From DATMNR01 sp963702765 (lineage in GTDB: Bacteria > Chloroflexota > Ktedonobacteria > Ktedonobacterales > Ktedonobacteraceae), in assembly GCA_963702765.1 (NCBI GenBank), contig CAVPEB010000053.1:1-64000 (forward strand): DNA of 64,000 bases, given 5' to 3'. Of this stretch, positions 29,356 to 38,823 are shown one piece after another (the first letter of the stretch is position 1; every line of letters starts with the position of its first letter). Below the pieces are notes generated by a model that searched no databases, was not told the DNA's origin, and saw only the letters and a list, made by a program, of their open reading frames with translations. The position numbers and the translations under genes are program-made.

Positions 29356-30045
29356 TTAGCTATCGTGCATCTGAATCCAGCCATGACGTAACGCATGTAC
29401 GACAGCAGCGGTACGATCATTGACGGAAAGCTTTTTAAGAATAGAGGTAATGTGATTCTTAACCGTTTGATCGCTTATCTTCAATGATTTAGCGATTTCT
29501 TTGTTGCTGTTGCCTCGCGCAATATAGTCCAGGATTTCGACTTCACGAGTTGACAATGGCGAATAGGAATCTTTGCCGGGAGCTTCTTCTTCTTCAACTG
29601 AAAGCTCTCGAAACGATTTGAGGACACGGCTGGCAAGCTGTGGTTTCGACAACACATCATCATTGATGAGATACTCACCATGGCTTACCCTGCGAACTGC
29701 ATCTGTTAATTCTTCCGGTGTGATATTGCGCGTATAGTAAGCAGCAGCCCCCACTTTGATCGATTGGAACAATCGCTCCTCATCTTCAGAAGGAGTGAGA
29801 ATCATAATAGCCATTTGTGGAACAAGATGGCGCATTTGTCTTGCTATCTCCAATGGATCAGCAGACGTAAGTCCTGCATCGATAAGTGCCACATCGGGGT
29901 TACCCGTACGAGATAGTTCGAGTATCTCTTCTGCATCAGTGGATTTACCGATGATCTCACAATCGCCCATTTGTTCGAGCGTAGAGCATATTCCCTGTCG
30001 GAATAGCGGTTGCTCATCAACTACGATCACTCTTATCGTTTCCAT
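29356..30045 (-). CDS. NarL/FixJ-family response regulator with atypical receiver
   Basis: 229 residues from ATG 30045, behind GAGGA at good spacing; a GTG 12 bases upstream is less likely. The receiver has Asp56 (ALIDAG) as phospho-acceptor and Thr84 (MILT), but the acidic pair is DE and the conserved lysine position reads YYTRN, with Arg106 where Lys is expected. The LuxR helix-turn-helix (LSTREVEILDYIARGNSNKE) is complete. No histidine kinase gene adjoins. The phosphorylase gene starts 19 bases downstream, so this may regulate storage-polymer use or simply be co-expressed. Confidence 0.85.
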   Translation of the reverse strand: METIRVIVVDEQPLFRQGICSTLEQMGDCEIIGKSTDAEEILELSRTGNPDVALIDAGLTSADPLEIARQMRHLVPQMAIMILTPSEDEERLFQSIKVGAAAYYTRNITPEELTDAVRRVSHGEYLINDDVLSKPQLASRVLKSFRELSVEEEEAPGKDSYSPLSTREVEILDYIARGNSNKEIAKSLKISDQTVKNHITSILKKLSVNDRTAAVVHALRHGWIQMHDS

Positions 30046-30308
30046 CAAATTCCTCACGGCAGAGCAGTGAGCGGAATTGCCGCGGTACTGCCTACCCTTC
30101 TAGCATTCTATTCAAAATTAAGATGAGAGCATTCACTCCTCGAGTTTAAAGGGGGGGAGTGTAGTCAGGTTCATTATGCATGTAGCATATTCCCAACTAT
30201 TGCATCATTATACACACAAATCTCATGTTGAACAATCGTTAGATAGCCAATCTGGCGACATGTACGCGTATTGGAGAAAATTGAAGAGTAAAGATTGTTT
30301 GTTGACGA

Positions 30309-30893
30309 CTAAATTCGTTCAAGCCGTTTCAAGGTGGAATTGATACCTACACGCAAGCACTCGATTACACCTTTCCCTGTCACAGCGACTGACTCGAAGC
30401 TCGGTACATGGTAAGGATTCAGGTATTGTTCAAGGACTGAAATTGGCAGAATATCCTGCAAGTCCCGTTTGTTCCATTGCATAACCAAAGGAAAATCGTT
30501 AATGTCTTTATTCATACGCCTCAGTTGTTCCTGTAGTTCATTCCAACTCTCGATGTTCTCTTGCAATTTACTCGCCTGAGAATCGGCGACAAAAATTACA
30601 CAGTCAGCGCCCTTGAGGACAGAGATGCGTGTCTGCTGGTAGAGTACCTGCCCTGGCACTGTATAGAGTTGGAAACGAATTTGGAAGCCATGAACTTTGC
30701 CAAGTTCCAGTGGAAGTAAATCGAAATAAAGAGTACGTTCGGTCTCTGTATCAATCGAAACCATGTCTCCTACATCTTTAGGGTTGACTGCCTGGTGTAT
30801 ATAATGCAGGTTAGTGGTTTTGCCACACAGACCAATGCCGTAATAGACTATCTTGCAGTTAATTTCTCTTTTGGCCATGTTTATTAGGGACAT
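30309..30893 (-). CDS. MglA-like small Ras-type GTPase
   Basis: 194 residues starting MSLINMAKREINCKIVYYG, the typical MglA opening. G1 is GIGLCGKTTN, the switch region is followed by TVPGQVLYQQT (G3), and G4 is WNKRDL, with a G5-like VTGKGV. The P-loop and NKRD fit GTP binding. MglA controls polarity and gliding in Myxococcus together with the MglB GAP; no MglB/roadblock gene is next to it. In Chloroflexota such proteins are often of unknown role. A GGTAGGAG site is upstream. Confidence 0.85.
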   Translation of the reverse strand: MSLINMAKREINCKIVYYGIGLCGKTTNLHYIHQAVNPKDVGDMVSIDTETERTLYFDLLPLELGKVHGFQIRFQLYTVPGQVLYQQTRISVLKGADCVIFVADSQASKLQENIESWNELQEQLRRMNKDINDFPLVMQWNKRDLQDILPISVLEQYLNPYHVPSFESVAVTGKGVIECLRVGINSTLKRLERI

Positions 30894-30967
30894 TCGTGGT
30901 TATTCTCCTACCCGCTGAACGTATCTCTTCCAGAACGCACTCTTCACGATTGACAGATAAACTGTAG

Positions 30968-30991
30968 AGGCGACCTTTGATTCGGTCGCCT
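30968..30991. terminator. GC hairpin in a divergent intergenic region
   Basis: AGGCGACC and GGTCGCCT form a perfect 8-bp stem with an 8-base loop, followed on the plus strand by TGTTT. The flanking genes diverge, so it cannot end either of them; it could end an unseen short RNA or act as a leader element of the oxidoreductase. Confidence 0.4.
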
Positions 30992-31128
30992 TGTTTCAGT
31001 CATCTTTGTTACGCAACAGTATACAGCATATCGACGAAATTGCCAACTTGCCACATTTGCAATCCAACGACTCAATTCAATAAACTATAATAATTAAACG
31101 ATAGGACGCAAGGTTTCAGGAGGAGCAA

Positions 31129-32097
31129 ATGTACTGTAAATGGGGAATCCTCGGCCCCGGATTTATTGCAACTCGTGCTATAATCCCAGCTATTCAAGGG
31201 ATATCCAACTCACTTACATTGGCTGTTGCAAGTAGCAATGAACAGCGTGCGCGGGAAGTTGCTTTACGCTTTGGCATAGAAAGGTTCTATGCTGATTACC
31301 AGGTTTTGCTCGATGATCCTGACATTGATGTAGTGTATATCGCATTACCAAATCACTTGCATCGTGTATGGACAATCCGCGCAGCAGAGGCAGGGAAGCA
31401 TGTACTCTGCGAGAAACCACTTGCTATGAATGCAGATGAATGCAGAGAAATGATAACTGCGTGCAATCAAGCAAATGTTCTGTTGATGGAGGCTGTGATG
31501 TACCGCTTCCATCCTCGTATGCGTTACCTGAAGCAGATGCTTGTTACACGCGAACTTGGAGATGTGCGTTTTTTACATGCGGCTTTTTCTTTCAATTTTA
31601 ATGCACCTGGCAATTATCGATCGTATAAACAATTTGGAGGTGGTGCCATACTCGATGTTGGTAGTTACTGCGTAAATGCCGCTCGATGGCTGATTGGCTC
31701 TGAGCCAATTTCAGTGCGGGCAGTCAACTCCTATAACCAGGAAGCTATTGACTTGAGTACGAGTGCCATTCTGTGCTTTAGTGAAGAAGTGTCTGCACAT
31801 ATGCAATCTAGCTTTGTGGCTACAGAACATCAAGTAATCGAAGTAGTTGGCACAAAAGGCGCCGTAACAGCGCCACTGGCCTTTACTGCCTGGCAGAACG
31901 ACACAACCCATCTGCTCATCCAGCGAGGCGCAAACTTTGAGCAACAAGTGTTTGCGCCATCTGATCCCTATGAACTCATGATTTCGCATTTCGCAAAAAG
32001 CGTAATGGAAAAATCACCTTTGCTCTATACAGCAGAAGATGGATGGGCGAATCTGCGCGTTTTGGATATGCTGAGAGATAGTGTTAATGCGATATAA
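31129..32097 (+). CDS. Gfo/Idh/MocA family oxidoreductase
   Basis: 322 residues with the NAD(P)-binding start WGILGPGFIA and the family-defining EKPLA (about residue 96) whose Lys is catalytic. The C-terminal alpha/beta domain carries GGGAILDVGSYCVN. AGGAGG lies upstream of the ATG. Relatives oxidise or reduce sugars, such as D-xylose dehydrogenase or glucose-fructose oxidoreductase, and dihydrodiols; substrate cannot be set from sequence. The next gene, gatB, starts 114 bases later and may be separately transcribed. Confidence 0.9.
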   Translation: MYCKWGILGPGFIATRAIIPAIQGISNSLTLAVASSNEQRAREVALRFGIERFYADYQVLLDDPDIDVVYIALPNHLHRVWTIRAAEAGKHVLCEKPLAMNADECREMITACNQANVLLMEAVMYRFHPRMRYLKQMLVTRELGDVRFLHAAFSFNFNAPGNYRSYKQFGGGAILDVGSYCVNAARWLIGSEPISVRAVNSYNQEAIDLSTSAILCFSEEVSAHMQSSFVATEHQVIEVVGTKGAVTAPLAFTAWQNDTTHLLIQRGANFEQQVFAPSDPYELMISHFAKSVMEKSPLLYTAEDGWANLRVLDMLRDSVNAI

Positions 32098-32211
32098 AAC
32101 TGTGATGCTACCTGGACTTCTAACCATTGACGAATGGCCTTGAAAGGGCTAGACTTACAATCAATTACATACGCAAAATGAAAATTGATACAAAAGGTCA
32201 GGTAGGAAAAA

Positions 32212-33696
32212 ATGGCTATTGATACTATAGTTGCTGCTGATTACGAGGTTGTTATTGGACTTGAAGTGCATTCACAACTTCTAACCAACAGCAAAATGTT
32301 CTGTTCGTGTAGCACAGATTATGCCTATGCCGCTCCAAACACTCATGTCTGTCCTATATGTATGGGTATGCCGGGTGTATTACCCGTTATAAACCAACAG
32401 GCCGTTGCTTATACGATCATGACAGCTTTGGCCCTCAACTGTGAGATTCCTCAGTATTCAAAGTTTGACCGTAAAAACTATTCGTATCCTGACTTAATGA
32501 AGGGTTACCAAATCTCGCAATATGATATACCGTTGAGTAAAAATGGATTCCTGATTATTGATCACCATGGTCAGATGAAACGTATCGGCATTACACGTGT
32601 CCATCTTGAAGAAGATACCGCTCGTCTACTACATCATGACGGTTATAGCCTGGTAGATATTAATCGTTCTGGCACCCCTTTGATGGAGATAGTCAGCGAG
32701 CCAGATATGCGCTCTCCAGAGGAAGCACGACTCTACATGCAGAAATTGCGTGAAATCCTGGTATATCTGGGCGTTTCTTCAGGCCGTATGGAGGAAGGAA
32801 GCCTGCGTTGTGATGCCAACATTTCAATACGCCCAAAAGGACAACAGGAATTAGGGGTCAAGACAGAAATCAAAAATATGAATAGCTTCCGTTCGGTAGA
32901 GCGAGCATTAGCCTATGAGGCACAGCGCCAGACTGAGTTATTACGATCTGGACAGGCTATTCATCAGGAAACACGTGGTTGGGTTGAAACAAAGGGTATT
33001 ACTGTCTCGCAACGCAGCAAGGAATATGCGCATGATTATCGCTATTTTCCCGAACCGGACCTCCCACCATTATTAATCAGCAGCGATTGGGTTGAAGAAT
33101 TACGCGCCAAACTTCCAGAATTGCCTGATGCAAGGCGCGTGCGATACATTGACGAATATGGGCTCTCAGTTCAGGATGCAAATGTGTTGACTGAAGATAA
33201 AGCACTGGGAGATTACTTTGAATCCGTTTTAGCAGTTTCTCGCGCAAACGAGTTGAAAGAGCGGGCTAAAGCTGCTGCTAACCTGGTGCTTAATGATGTG
33301 GTGCGATTGCTGAAATCCAACTCTATACCCGTATCCGAGAATCCCCTTTCTCCGCTAGCATCTGCTAATTTACTCGATCTGCTAGAGAAGGAACGTATAA
33401 CAGGTAAACAAGCCAAAGAAGTGTTAGAGGAAGCTTTTGCATCAGGCAAGATGCCCGATGTGATTGTGAAAGAAAAAGGGTTTGAACCCCCCATTAGTGA
33501 CTTGAGCGCGTTGGAGCGAATTGTAGAGGAGGTGATATCCAACAATTCCAAAGCTGCAAATGACTATCGGGCTGGCAAAACAAATGCTTTGCAAGCGTTG
33601 ATTGGTCAGGTGATGAAGCAGACCAGAGGCCAGGCAAAGGCCGATAGTGTTCGAAAAATACTCATAGAAAAACTAGACGCAACAACAACGAACTAA
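32212..33696 (+). CDS. gatB: Asp-tRNA(Asn)/Glu-tRNA(Gln) amidotransferase subunit B
   Basis: 494 residues, the normal length. The N-terminal cradle starts YEVVIGLEVHSQL, includes the Cys pair regions FCSCSTDYA and HVCPICMG that bind zinc in some GatB, and has VHLEEDTARL and DINRSGTPLMEIV. The C-terminal helical/tail domain (YqeY-like, from ~residue 340) ends with GQAKADSVRKIL. GatCAB amidates mischarged Glu-tRNA(Gln) or Asp-tRNA(Asn). gatA and gatC are not in the window. AGGTAGGA lies upstream of ATG. Confidence 0.97.
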   Translation: MAIDTIVAADYEVVIGLEVHSQLLTNSKMFCSCSTDYAYAAPNTHVCPICMGMPGVLPVINQQAVAYTIMTALALNCEIPQYSKFDRKNYSYPDLMKGYQISQYDIPLSKNGFLIIDHHGQMKRIGITRVHLEEDTARLLHHDGYSLVDINRSGTPLMEIVSEPDMRSPEEARLYMQKLREILVYLGVSSGRMEEGSLRCDANISIRPKGQQELGVKTEIKNMNSFRSVERALAYEAQRQTELLRSGQAIHQETRGWVETKGITVSQRSKEYAHDYRYFPEPDLPPLLISSDWVEELRAKLPELPDARRVRYIDEYGLSVQDANVLTEDKALGDYFESVLAVSRANELKERAKAAANLVLNDVVRLLKSNSIPVSENPLSPLASANLLDLLEKERITGKQAKEVLEEAFASGKMPDVIVKEKGFEPPISDLSALERIVEEVISNNSKAANDYRAGKTNALQALIGQVMKQTRGQAKADSVRKILIEKLDATTTN

Positions 33697-33714
33697 AGGG
33701 TGTTGCGTCATTTT
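33676..33714 (+). terminator. Hairpin with T-run at the end of gatB
   Basis: GACGCAACA (33676-33684) pairs exactly with TGTTGCGTC (33701-33709), followed by ATTTT. The stem overlaps the last codons of gatB and stands just before the ribosome site of the next gene, so it may terminate or attenuate. Confidence 0.55.
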
Positions 33715-33724
33715 AAAAGGAGAA

Positions 33725-34999
33725 ATGCAGACCATGCACGACGATGTGAAGTCTGCCGCATTGAATCCCTATCATATGGCTGTACAACAATTCGAAGCAG
33801 CCGCTGACAAAATCAACCTCTCAGAGGATATGCGAGAGATTCTGCGACAACCCAAACGTGAACTGACAGTTAATTTCCCGGTACGACTTGATAATGGACG
33901 AGTAAAAACCTTTACTGGGTATCGCGTTCAGCATAATGTCAACCGTGGCCCCGCCAAAGGTGGCATTCGCTATAGCCCTGAGGTAACTCTCGACGAAGTC
34001 AAAGCACTTGCTATGTGGATGACATGGAAGTGTGCAGTCGTGGGTATTCCGTTCGGTGGCGCGAAGGGCGGTGTTATTTGTGATCCCAAACAGATGAATC
34101 CGAGTGAACTAGAACGTCTCACTCGCCGCTATGCGACCGAAATTTCAATCGTCATAGGCCCTCACAGTGACATTCCAGCGCCTGACGTGAACACAAATGC
34201 TCAAGTAATGGGATGGATTATGGATACGTATTCCATGCATGAGGGCTACTCTATTCCAGCTGTTGTCACAGGTAAACCCCTATCTATCGGTGGTAGTGAG
34301 GGTCGAAATGATGCCACAGCTACTGGTGTTTTATTTGTTACACGTCAGGCCGCCAAACGGGTCGGAATGCCCTTAAAAGGCGCCCGTGTAAGCGTCCAGG
34401 GCTTTGGTAACGCTGGCTCCATCGCTGCTCGACTTTTCCATCATGAGGGATGTAAAATCGTTGCAGTGAGCGATACTAAGGGTGGTATTTATAACGAAGC
34501 TGGCCTTGATCCTGCCGTAGTGTTGCGCTTTAAGCAAGAGCAAGGTAGCGTTATCAATTTTCCGCATGCGCAGAAAGTAAGTGTACAGGATGTGCTGGAG
34601 CTTCCTTGTGATATTCTGATACCTGCTGCTACCGAAGGTGTTATTACTTCAGCAAATGCTGACCGCGTTCAAGCTAAAATTATTTCAGAGGCTGCCAACG
34701 GTCCGACAACTCCTGAAGCGGATGACATACTTTTCAATAAAGGCGCTCTGGTCATTCCAGACATCCTCGCAAATGCTGGTGGTGTAACAGTGAGTTATTT
34801 TGAATGGGTGCAGGATTTACAAAGCTTCTTCTGGGGTGTCGAAGAGATTACCCAGAAGCTTGAAATGATCATGAATCGAGCATTTGCAGCCGTCGCTGAA
34901 AAAGCTGATCAGTCTTCGTGCGAACTGCGCTTGGCTGCCAATATGCTGGCCATCTCACGTGTTGCCGAAGCGACACAGGTACGAGGAATTTACCCGTAA
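33725..34999 (+). CDS. Glu/Leu/Phe/Val dehydrogenase (glutamate dehydrogenase type)
   Basis: 424 residues, the length of hexameric NAD(P)-dependent glutamate dehydrogenases. The substrate-binding region reads NRGPAKGGIRY and the catalytic MTWKCAVVGIPFGGAKGGV with its active-site lysines; the Rossmann motif is GFGNAGS. It interconverts glutamate and 2-oxoglutarate plus ammonium. Start at ATG 33725; a second ATG 9 bases on is better spaced from the AAGGAG. It may be partly co-transcribed with gatB if the intervening hairpin is leaky. Confidence 0.93.
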   Translation: MQTMHDDVKSAALNPYHMAVQQFEAAADKINLSEDMREILRQPKRELTVNFPVRLDNGRVKTFTGYRVQHNVNRGPAKGGIRYSPEVTLDEVKALAMWMTWKCAVVGIPFGGAKGGVICDPKQMNPSELERLTRRYATEISIVIGPHSDIPAPDVNTNAQVMGWIMDTYSMHEGYSIPAVVTGKPLSIGGSEGRNDATATGVLFVTRQAAKRVGMPLKGARVSVQGFGNAGSIAARLFHHEGCKIVAVSDTKGGIYNEAGLDPAVVLRFKQEQGSVINFPHAQKVSVQDVLELPCDILIPAATEGVITSANADRVQAKIISEAANGPTTPEADDILFNKGALVIPDILANAGGVTVSYFEWVQDLQSFFWGVEEITQKLEMIMNRAFAAVAEKADQSSCELRLAANMLAISRVAEATQVRGIYP

Positions 35000-35018
35000 A
35001 CTTGTTGCCACGCACTGG

Positions 35019-35069
35019 AATGAAAGAAGAGATTGAGGGCTACTAAGCCTTTCTACCTCTCCTTTCATT
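35019..35069. terminator. Bidirectional terminator between convergent genes
   Basis: AATGAAAGAAGAG (35019-35031) pairs with CTCTCCTTTCATT (35057-35069), 13 bp with one mismatch, enclosing a smaller stem. It sits between the dehydrogenase and the acidic protein gene that meet tail to tail. Confidence 0.6.
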
Positions 35070-35086
35070 ACTCGTGCTTGCAATGA

Positions 35087-35662
35087 TTAAAAACCGCGTC
35101 TCGGTTCCCGCTTTGGCCTTTTTGTTGGTTTTGGCGCTTTTACCTGCCTACCAGGCTTTGGCTTTTTACGACCGCGAGCTCCCCAGCTACCATCATCCTC
35201 ATCTTCATCTTCGATCTCCTCATCAAAGAAGAGATCTTCCTCCCCCTCGTCCCCTTCTTCTCTTTCTTCTTCATCCGGTATGATGACAGCTTCAGGGATA
35301 CTAATTTCCTCTTCTGTTTCATCCAGATCCGGAAGCTCCAGATCTTCTACTTCATCTGCCAGATCGAAATCGTTCTCTTCGTTCTCTACGAATTCTTCTG
35401 GCTCGTATGCTGGCTCAACAACAGTTTGTGTACGTGATGGGGTATAGCCATCATTTACCGCGGCAGCATGATTGCGCCCAGCTCTCCGTAGAGGTGTTGA
35501 TTCCATCTCAGGTTCAGACATATCTGACTCTTCTTCGACGAGGTCAGTCTCATCTTCGCCTTTGGCCGCGCCAATGACGGTACGTCCTGCCGCCACATCC
35601 AACCAGAATTGTGAATAGTAATGTGGCCTGTCTGTTTCTTTCTCGCTATCTTTCCTTGTCAT
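35087..35662 (-). CDS. Low-complexity protein: acidic body, basic C-terminal tail
   Basis: 191 residues from ATG 35662 (GGTGGAG just ahead; the ATG 30 bases upstream has none). After a short head (YYSQFWLDVAAGRTVIGAAK) the protein is mainly Glu and Asp with little hydrophobic content, up to a run such as EIEDEDEDDG. It then turns sharply to a Lys/Arg/Pro tail (GRKKPKPGRQVKAPKPTKRP). It is expected to be disordered and could bind nucleic acid by the tail. No family was recognised. Confidence 0.7.
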   Translation of the reverse strand: MTRKDSEKETDRPHYYSQFWLDVAAGRTVIGAAKGEDETDLVEEESDMSEPEMESTPLRRAGRNHAAAVNDGYTPSRTQTVVEPAYEPEEFVENEENDFDLADEVEDLELPDLDETEEEISIPEAVIIPDEEEREEGDEGEEDLFFDEEIEDEDEDDGSWGARGRKKPKPGRQVKAPKPTKRPKREPRRGF

Positions 35663-36176
35663 TCTCCACCTTCTTATGCAAGAGAGGATCACATAATTAA
35701 CCCGAAATATGAATCGGTACCTGGAGCATTTATTACTCCATTGCTATGTGAAGATTACCCCTGCACGAATCGCATTTAATACCACTGAAACCATAGTGGT
35801 AATTCCCATGTCATAATATGAAGAAAGCGTTAACATGTCAAGATGCGATTTATATATGCTAAAGCCCCTTCTGAAGGGGGATGAGGTGCCGTCAAGACCC
35901 CAGGTGCATGAATTTTTTAGTCGAGACATTTGCAGAGACAAGTATTCAAACATATAATGTTTATATAAATGACTTGTACAAGACCCGCTTCGTTTAATAA
36001 AAGCGTCATTCAAGTAAAGCCATTTCGATATGAGTACATATGATGTCCATCGCTCCTCACTGAACGAGAGATTCATACCAATTAACACTCTGGACGGTTC
36101 AATAAGACTAAGTTGAGCTAATATGTAGGTTTACCCGTGGTACCTAAAATAGTACACCAAAAATTGGAGGAAACAC
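35663..36176. other. Intergenic region upstream of dxs
   Basis: About 510 A+T-rich bases between divergent genes. A hairpin CCCCTT/AAGGGG lies at 35875-35890. No riboswitch class could be matched. The dxs ribosome site GGAGGAA is at 36165-36171. Confidence 0.4.
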
Positions 36177-38123
36177 TTGACCAGGATTCTCGACACTATT
36201 GATAGTCCGACACAATTACGCGCTTTGAAACCAGCACAAATGGACCAATTGGCTGAAGAGATTCGGCGTGAAATAGTCGAAAAAGTTGCTGAAAAAGGTG
36301 GTCACCTGGCTCCTAATCTTGGTGTAGTTGAGTTGACCATGGCTCTGCATTATGTCTTCAATACGCCAGACGACTTGTTGGTTTGGGATATTGGACATCA
36401 GGCATATGTGCATAAATTATTGACAGGGCGGCGTGATCGTTTTCATACCATTCGCCAGTTTGGAGGTCTTTCTGGCTACCTCAGACGCGAAGAGAGTGAA
36501 TATGATGTATTTGGCGCAAGTCATGCAAGCACATCGATTTCAGCAGCCCTTGGATTGGCTGTGGCACGTGATTTGCAAGGTCAAGATTTCAAAGTGATTG
36601 CAGTAATCGGCGATGGTGCATTGACAGGTGGTATGGCCTTAGAGGCCATCAATAATGCCGGCAGCTTAAAGAAAAATCTTATCATCGTGCTGAATGATAA
36701 TGAAAAATCAATTTCGGATAATGTTGGCGCTCTCCACCATTATTTGAGTAATGTGCGGCGTATGGAAACTTCGCCCAGTTATCGCCGATTGCGCGAGATG
36801 GCTAAAGGTTCGATCGAGAAGTTGCCCAGGGTAGGAGATAGGGCTCGTGAAGCCGCTGGGTGGGCTGAGATGAGTATCAAGAATTTTGTCATGCACAATA
36901 AAAATGGAATGATTTTTGAGGAACTGGGTATCAAGTTCTTTGGTCCATTTGATGGACATGACTTGCCTCATTTGCTGGATGTTTTTGAGAACATTAAACA
37001 TGTTGAAGGCCCAGTAATTGTTCAGGTTGTTACCAAAAAGGGCAAAGGCTGGGAATACGCTGAGAACGATTCTACCAAGTGGCACGGGCCTGGAGCCTAT
37101 GATTATGCTACTGGTGTCATCAAGAAGAATCTCAACGACCCACCAACGTATACTGAAGTTTTTGCCAATGCCCTTGTGGAGATTGCTGAGAAAGATAAAA
37201 CGATAGTCGGGATTACTGCAGCCATGGCCGAGGGTACCGGTTTGAAAAAGATGCACCAGCGCTTTCCTGAACGCTACTTCGATGTAGGCATTGCTGAACA
37301 ACATGCTGTTACCTTTGCGGCCGGGCTTGCAGTTGGCGGCCTGCGACCTGTCGTTGCCATCTATTCGACTTTCTTGCAGCGTGCATTTGATCAGGTAGTT
37401 CACGATGTTTGTATGCAAGATTTACATGTCGTGTTTGCGATGGATCGAGCGGGAGTCGTTGGTGAAGATGGCCCCACTCAACACGGCATTTTTGATATTG
37501 CGTTTTTGCGGACTATCCCAAATATGAAACTCATGGCGCCTAAGGACGAAAATGAACTGCGCCATATGCTCTATACAGCGATATATATGGACGGTCCCGT
37601 TGGTTTGCGTTATGCCCGTGGAAAGGCCGCAGGAGTTTCTATTGATCCCGAACTGCAAATACTAGAAGTTGGTAAAGCCGAGCTTCTCAGCCCCTCCACA
37701 CTGGAGGAGGCTGAGAAGCAAGACTGTGTCATTCTTGCATACGGTACTACAGTTGCTCTGGCTGAACAGGCGGCTAAGGAGTTGAGGGAAGACGGAATTC
37801 GCGTTGCCGTTGTCAATGCTCGTTGGGCTAAACCACTTGACGAAGAACTGATTGTACGTCTCGGGGCTGGAACGCGTCGTGTTGTGACAGTTGAAGACCA
37901 CATGGTTGCTGGTGGATTTGGAAGCGCAGTGCTTGAACTTTTAGAGTCTCATGGCCTGCTCCAGTCCGTAGAAGTGCGGCTCGTTGGCTTTCCTGACAGA
38001 CTGATCGAGCATGGCGCTCCATCAATTCTCAAAGAGCTCTATGGATTGACTTCATCACATATCAAGGATGTGGTACGGGAATTGGTGGAGGCCGAATCAA
38101 AAGGTTATGAGCTGGCTCATTAA
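36177..38123 (+). CDS. dxs: 1-deoxy-D-xylulose-5-phosphate synthase
   Basis: 648 residues starting at a TTG (36177) with GGAGG 6 bases upstream; no ATG fits. The thiamine diphosphate motif is IGDGALTGGMALEAINNAG, the transketolase central domain has DVGIAEQHAVTFAAGLA and GEDGPTQHGIFD, and the C-terminal domain is complete. It makes DXP from pyruvate and glyceraldehyde 3-phosphate, first step of the MEP isoprenoid pathway and a thiamine/pyridoxal precursor. The gene ends 10 bases from a convergent ABC transporter gene. Confidence 0.97.
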   Translation: MTRILDTIDSPTQLRALKPAQMDQLAEEIRREIVEKVAEKGGHLAPNLGVVELTMALHYVFNTPDDLLVWDIGHQAYVHKLLTGRRDRFHTIRQFGGLSGYLRREESEYDVFGASHASTSISAALGLAVARDLQGQDFKVIAVIGDGALTGGMALEAINNAGSLKKNLIIVLNDNEKSISDNVGALHHYLSNVRRMETSPSYRRLREMAKGSIEKLPRVGDRAREAAGWAEMSIKNFVMHNKNGMIFEELGIKFFGPFDGHDLPHLLDVFENIKHVEGPVIVQVVTKKGKGWEYAENDSTKWHGPGAYDYATGVIKKNLNDPPTYTEVFANALVEIAEKDKTIVGITAAMAEGTGLKKMHQRFPERYFDVGIAEQHAVTFAAGLAVGGLRPVVAIYSTFLQRAFDQVVHDVCMQDLHVVFAMDRAGVVGEDGPTQHGIFDIAFLRTIPNMKLMAPKDENELRHMLYTAIYMDGPVGLRYARGKAAGVSIDPELQILEVGKAELLSPSTLEEAEKQDCVILAYGTTVALAEQAAKELREDGIRVAVVNARWAKPLDEELIVRLGAGTRRVVTVEDHMVAGGFGSAVLELLESHGLLQSVEVRLVGFPDRLIEHGAPSILKELYGLTSSHIKDVVRELVEAESKGYELAH

Positions 38124-38133
38124 CGATATCCGC

Positions 38134-38811
38134 CTAAATGATATTCCCATCTTGCATGCGAATAATGCGATTTGCTCGTTCTCCTACATCTAAGGCATGG
38201 GTTACAATGACCAGTGTTTGACCATGCTCGCGATTAAAAAGCGTGAGTAAATCCATTACATCGTTAGCAGATTCACTATCAAGATTACCAGTCGGTTCAT
38301 CTGCCCAAACAATAGCGGGATCATTTGTCAATGCACGTGCAATCGTAACGCGTTGGCGTTGTCCTCCTGAAAGTTCAGCCGGACGATGGTGCGCCCGATC
38401 CGCAAGACCAACACGATCAAGCAACTCTAACGCCCGGCTGCGGGCTTTCCTGGTAGAAGTGTTAGAAACTAACATGGGCAGTTCTACGTTTTCTACTGCA
38501 CTAAGCATAGGCAAAAGGTTGAAATCTTGAAAGACAAAACCCATATGTTTGGCACGGTAGGTAGTGCGCTGATTATCAGTCAAATCACGTAAATTATCAC
38601 CCTGAATGAATATGTTGCCATCATCGATACTATCAAGCCCTGCAAGACAATTAAGCAGCGTTGTCTTGCCGCAACCGCTTGGGCCCATGATAGCTACCAT
38701 TTCTCCCTTAGCAACAGCCATATCAACTGTGCGCAACGCCTCCACACGTAATTGTCCGCTGCGATATATTTTATGTACTTTTTGTGCTTCAATAATTGGA
38801 TGTTCTAGCAT
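38134..38811 (-). CDS. ABC transporter ATP-binding protein, MacB/LolD type
   Basis: 225 residues with Walker A GPSGCGKTT, signature LSGGQRQRVTIARAL and Walker B IVWADEPTGNLD, plus an H-loop His in IVTHALD. The start has AGGAGG just ahead. It follows its permease by 12 bases, the order and length expected for MacB/LolD-like transporters that use ATP to drive outward movement of lipids, peptides or lipoproteins. It is probably the last gene of a three-gene unit with the GDSL lipoprotein. Confidence 0.93.
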   Translation of the reverse strand: MLEHPIIEAQKVHKIYRSGQLRVEALRTVDMAVAKGEMVAIMGPSGCGKTTLLNCLAGLDSIDDGNIFIQGDNLRDLTDNQRTTYRAKHMGFVFQDFNLLPMLSAVENVELPMLVSNTSTRKARSRALELLDRVGLADRAHHRPAELSGGQRQRVTIARALTNDPAIVWADEPTGNLDSESANDVMDLLTLFNREHGQTLVIVTHALDVGERANRIIRMQDGNII

Positions 38812-38823
38812 TTGATCTTCCTC

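Noticed and set aside
35744..36088. 114-codon minus-strand frame ahead of dxs
   Set aside because: No ribosome site, irregular composition and many Ser/Tyr/Cys; likely chance in A+T-rich DNA.
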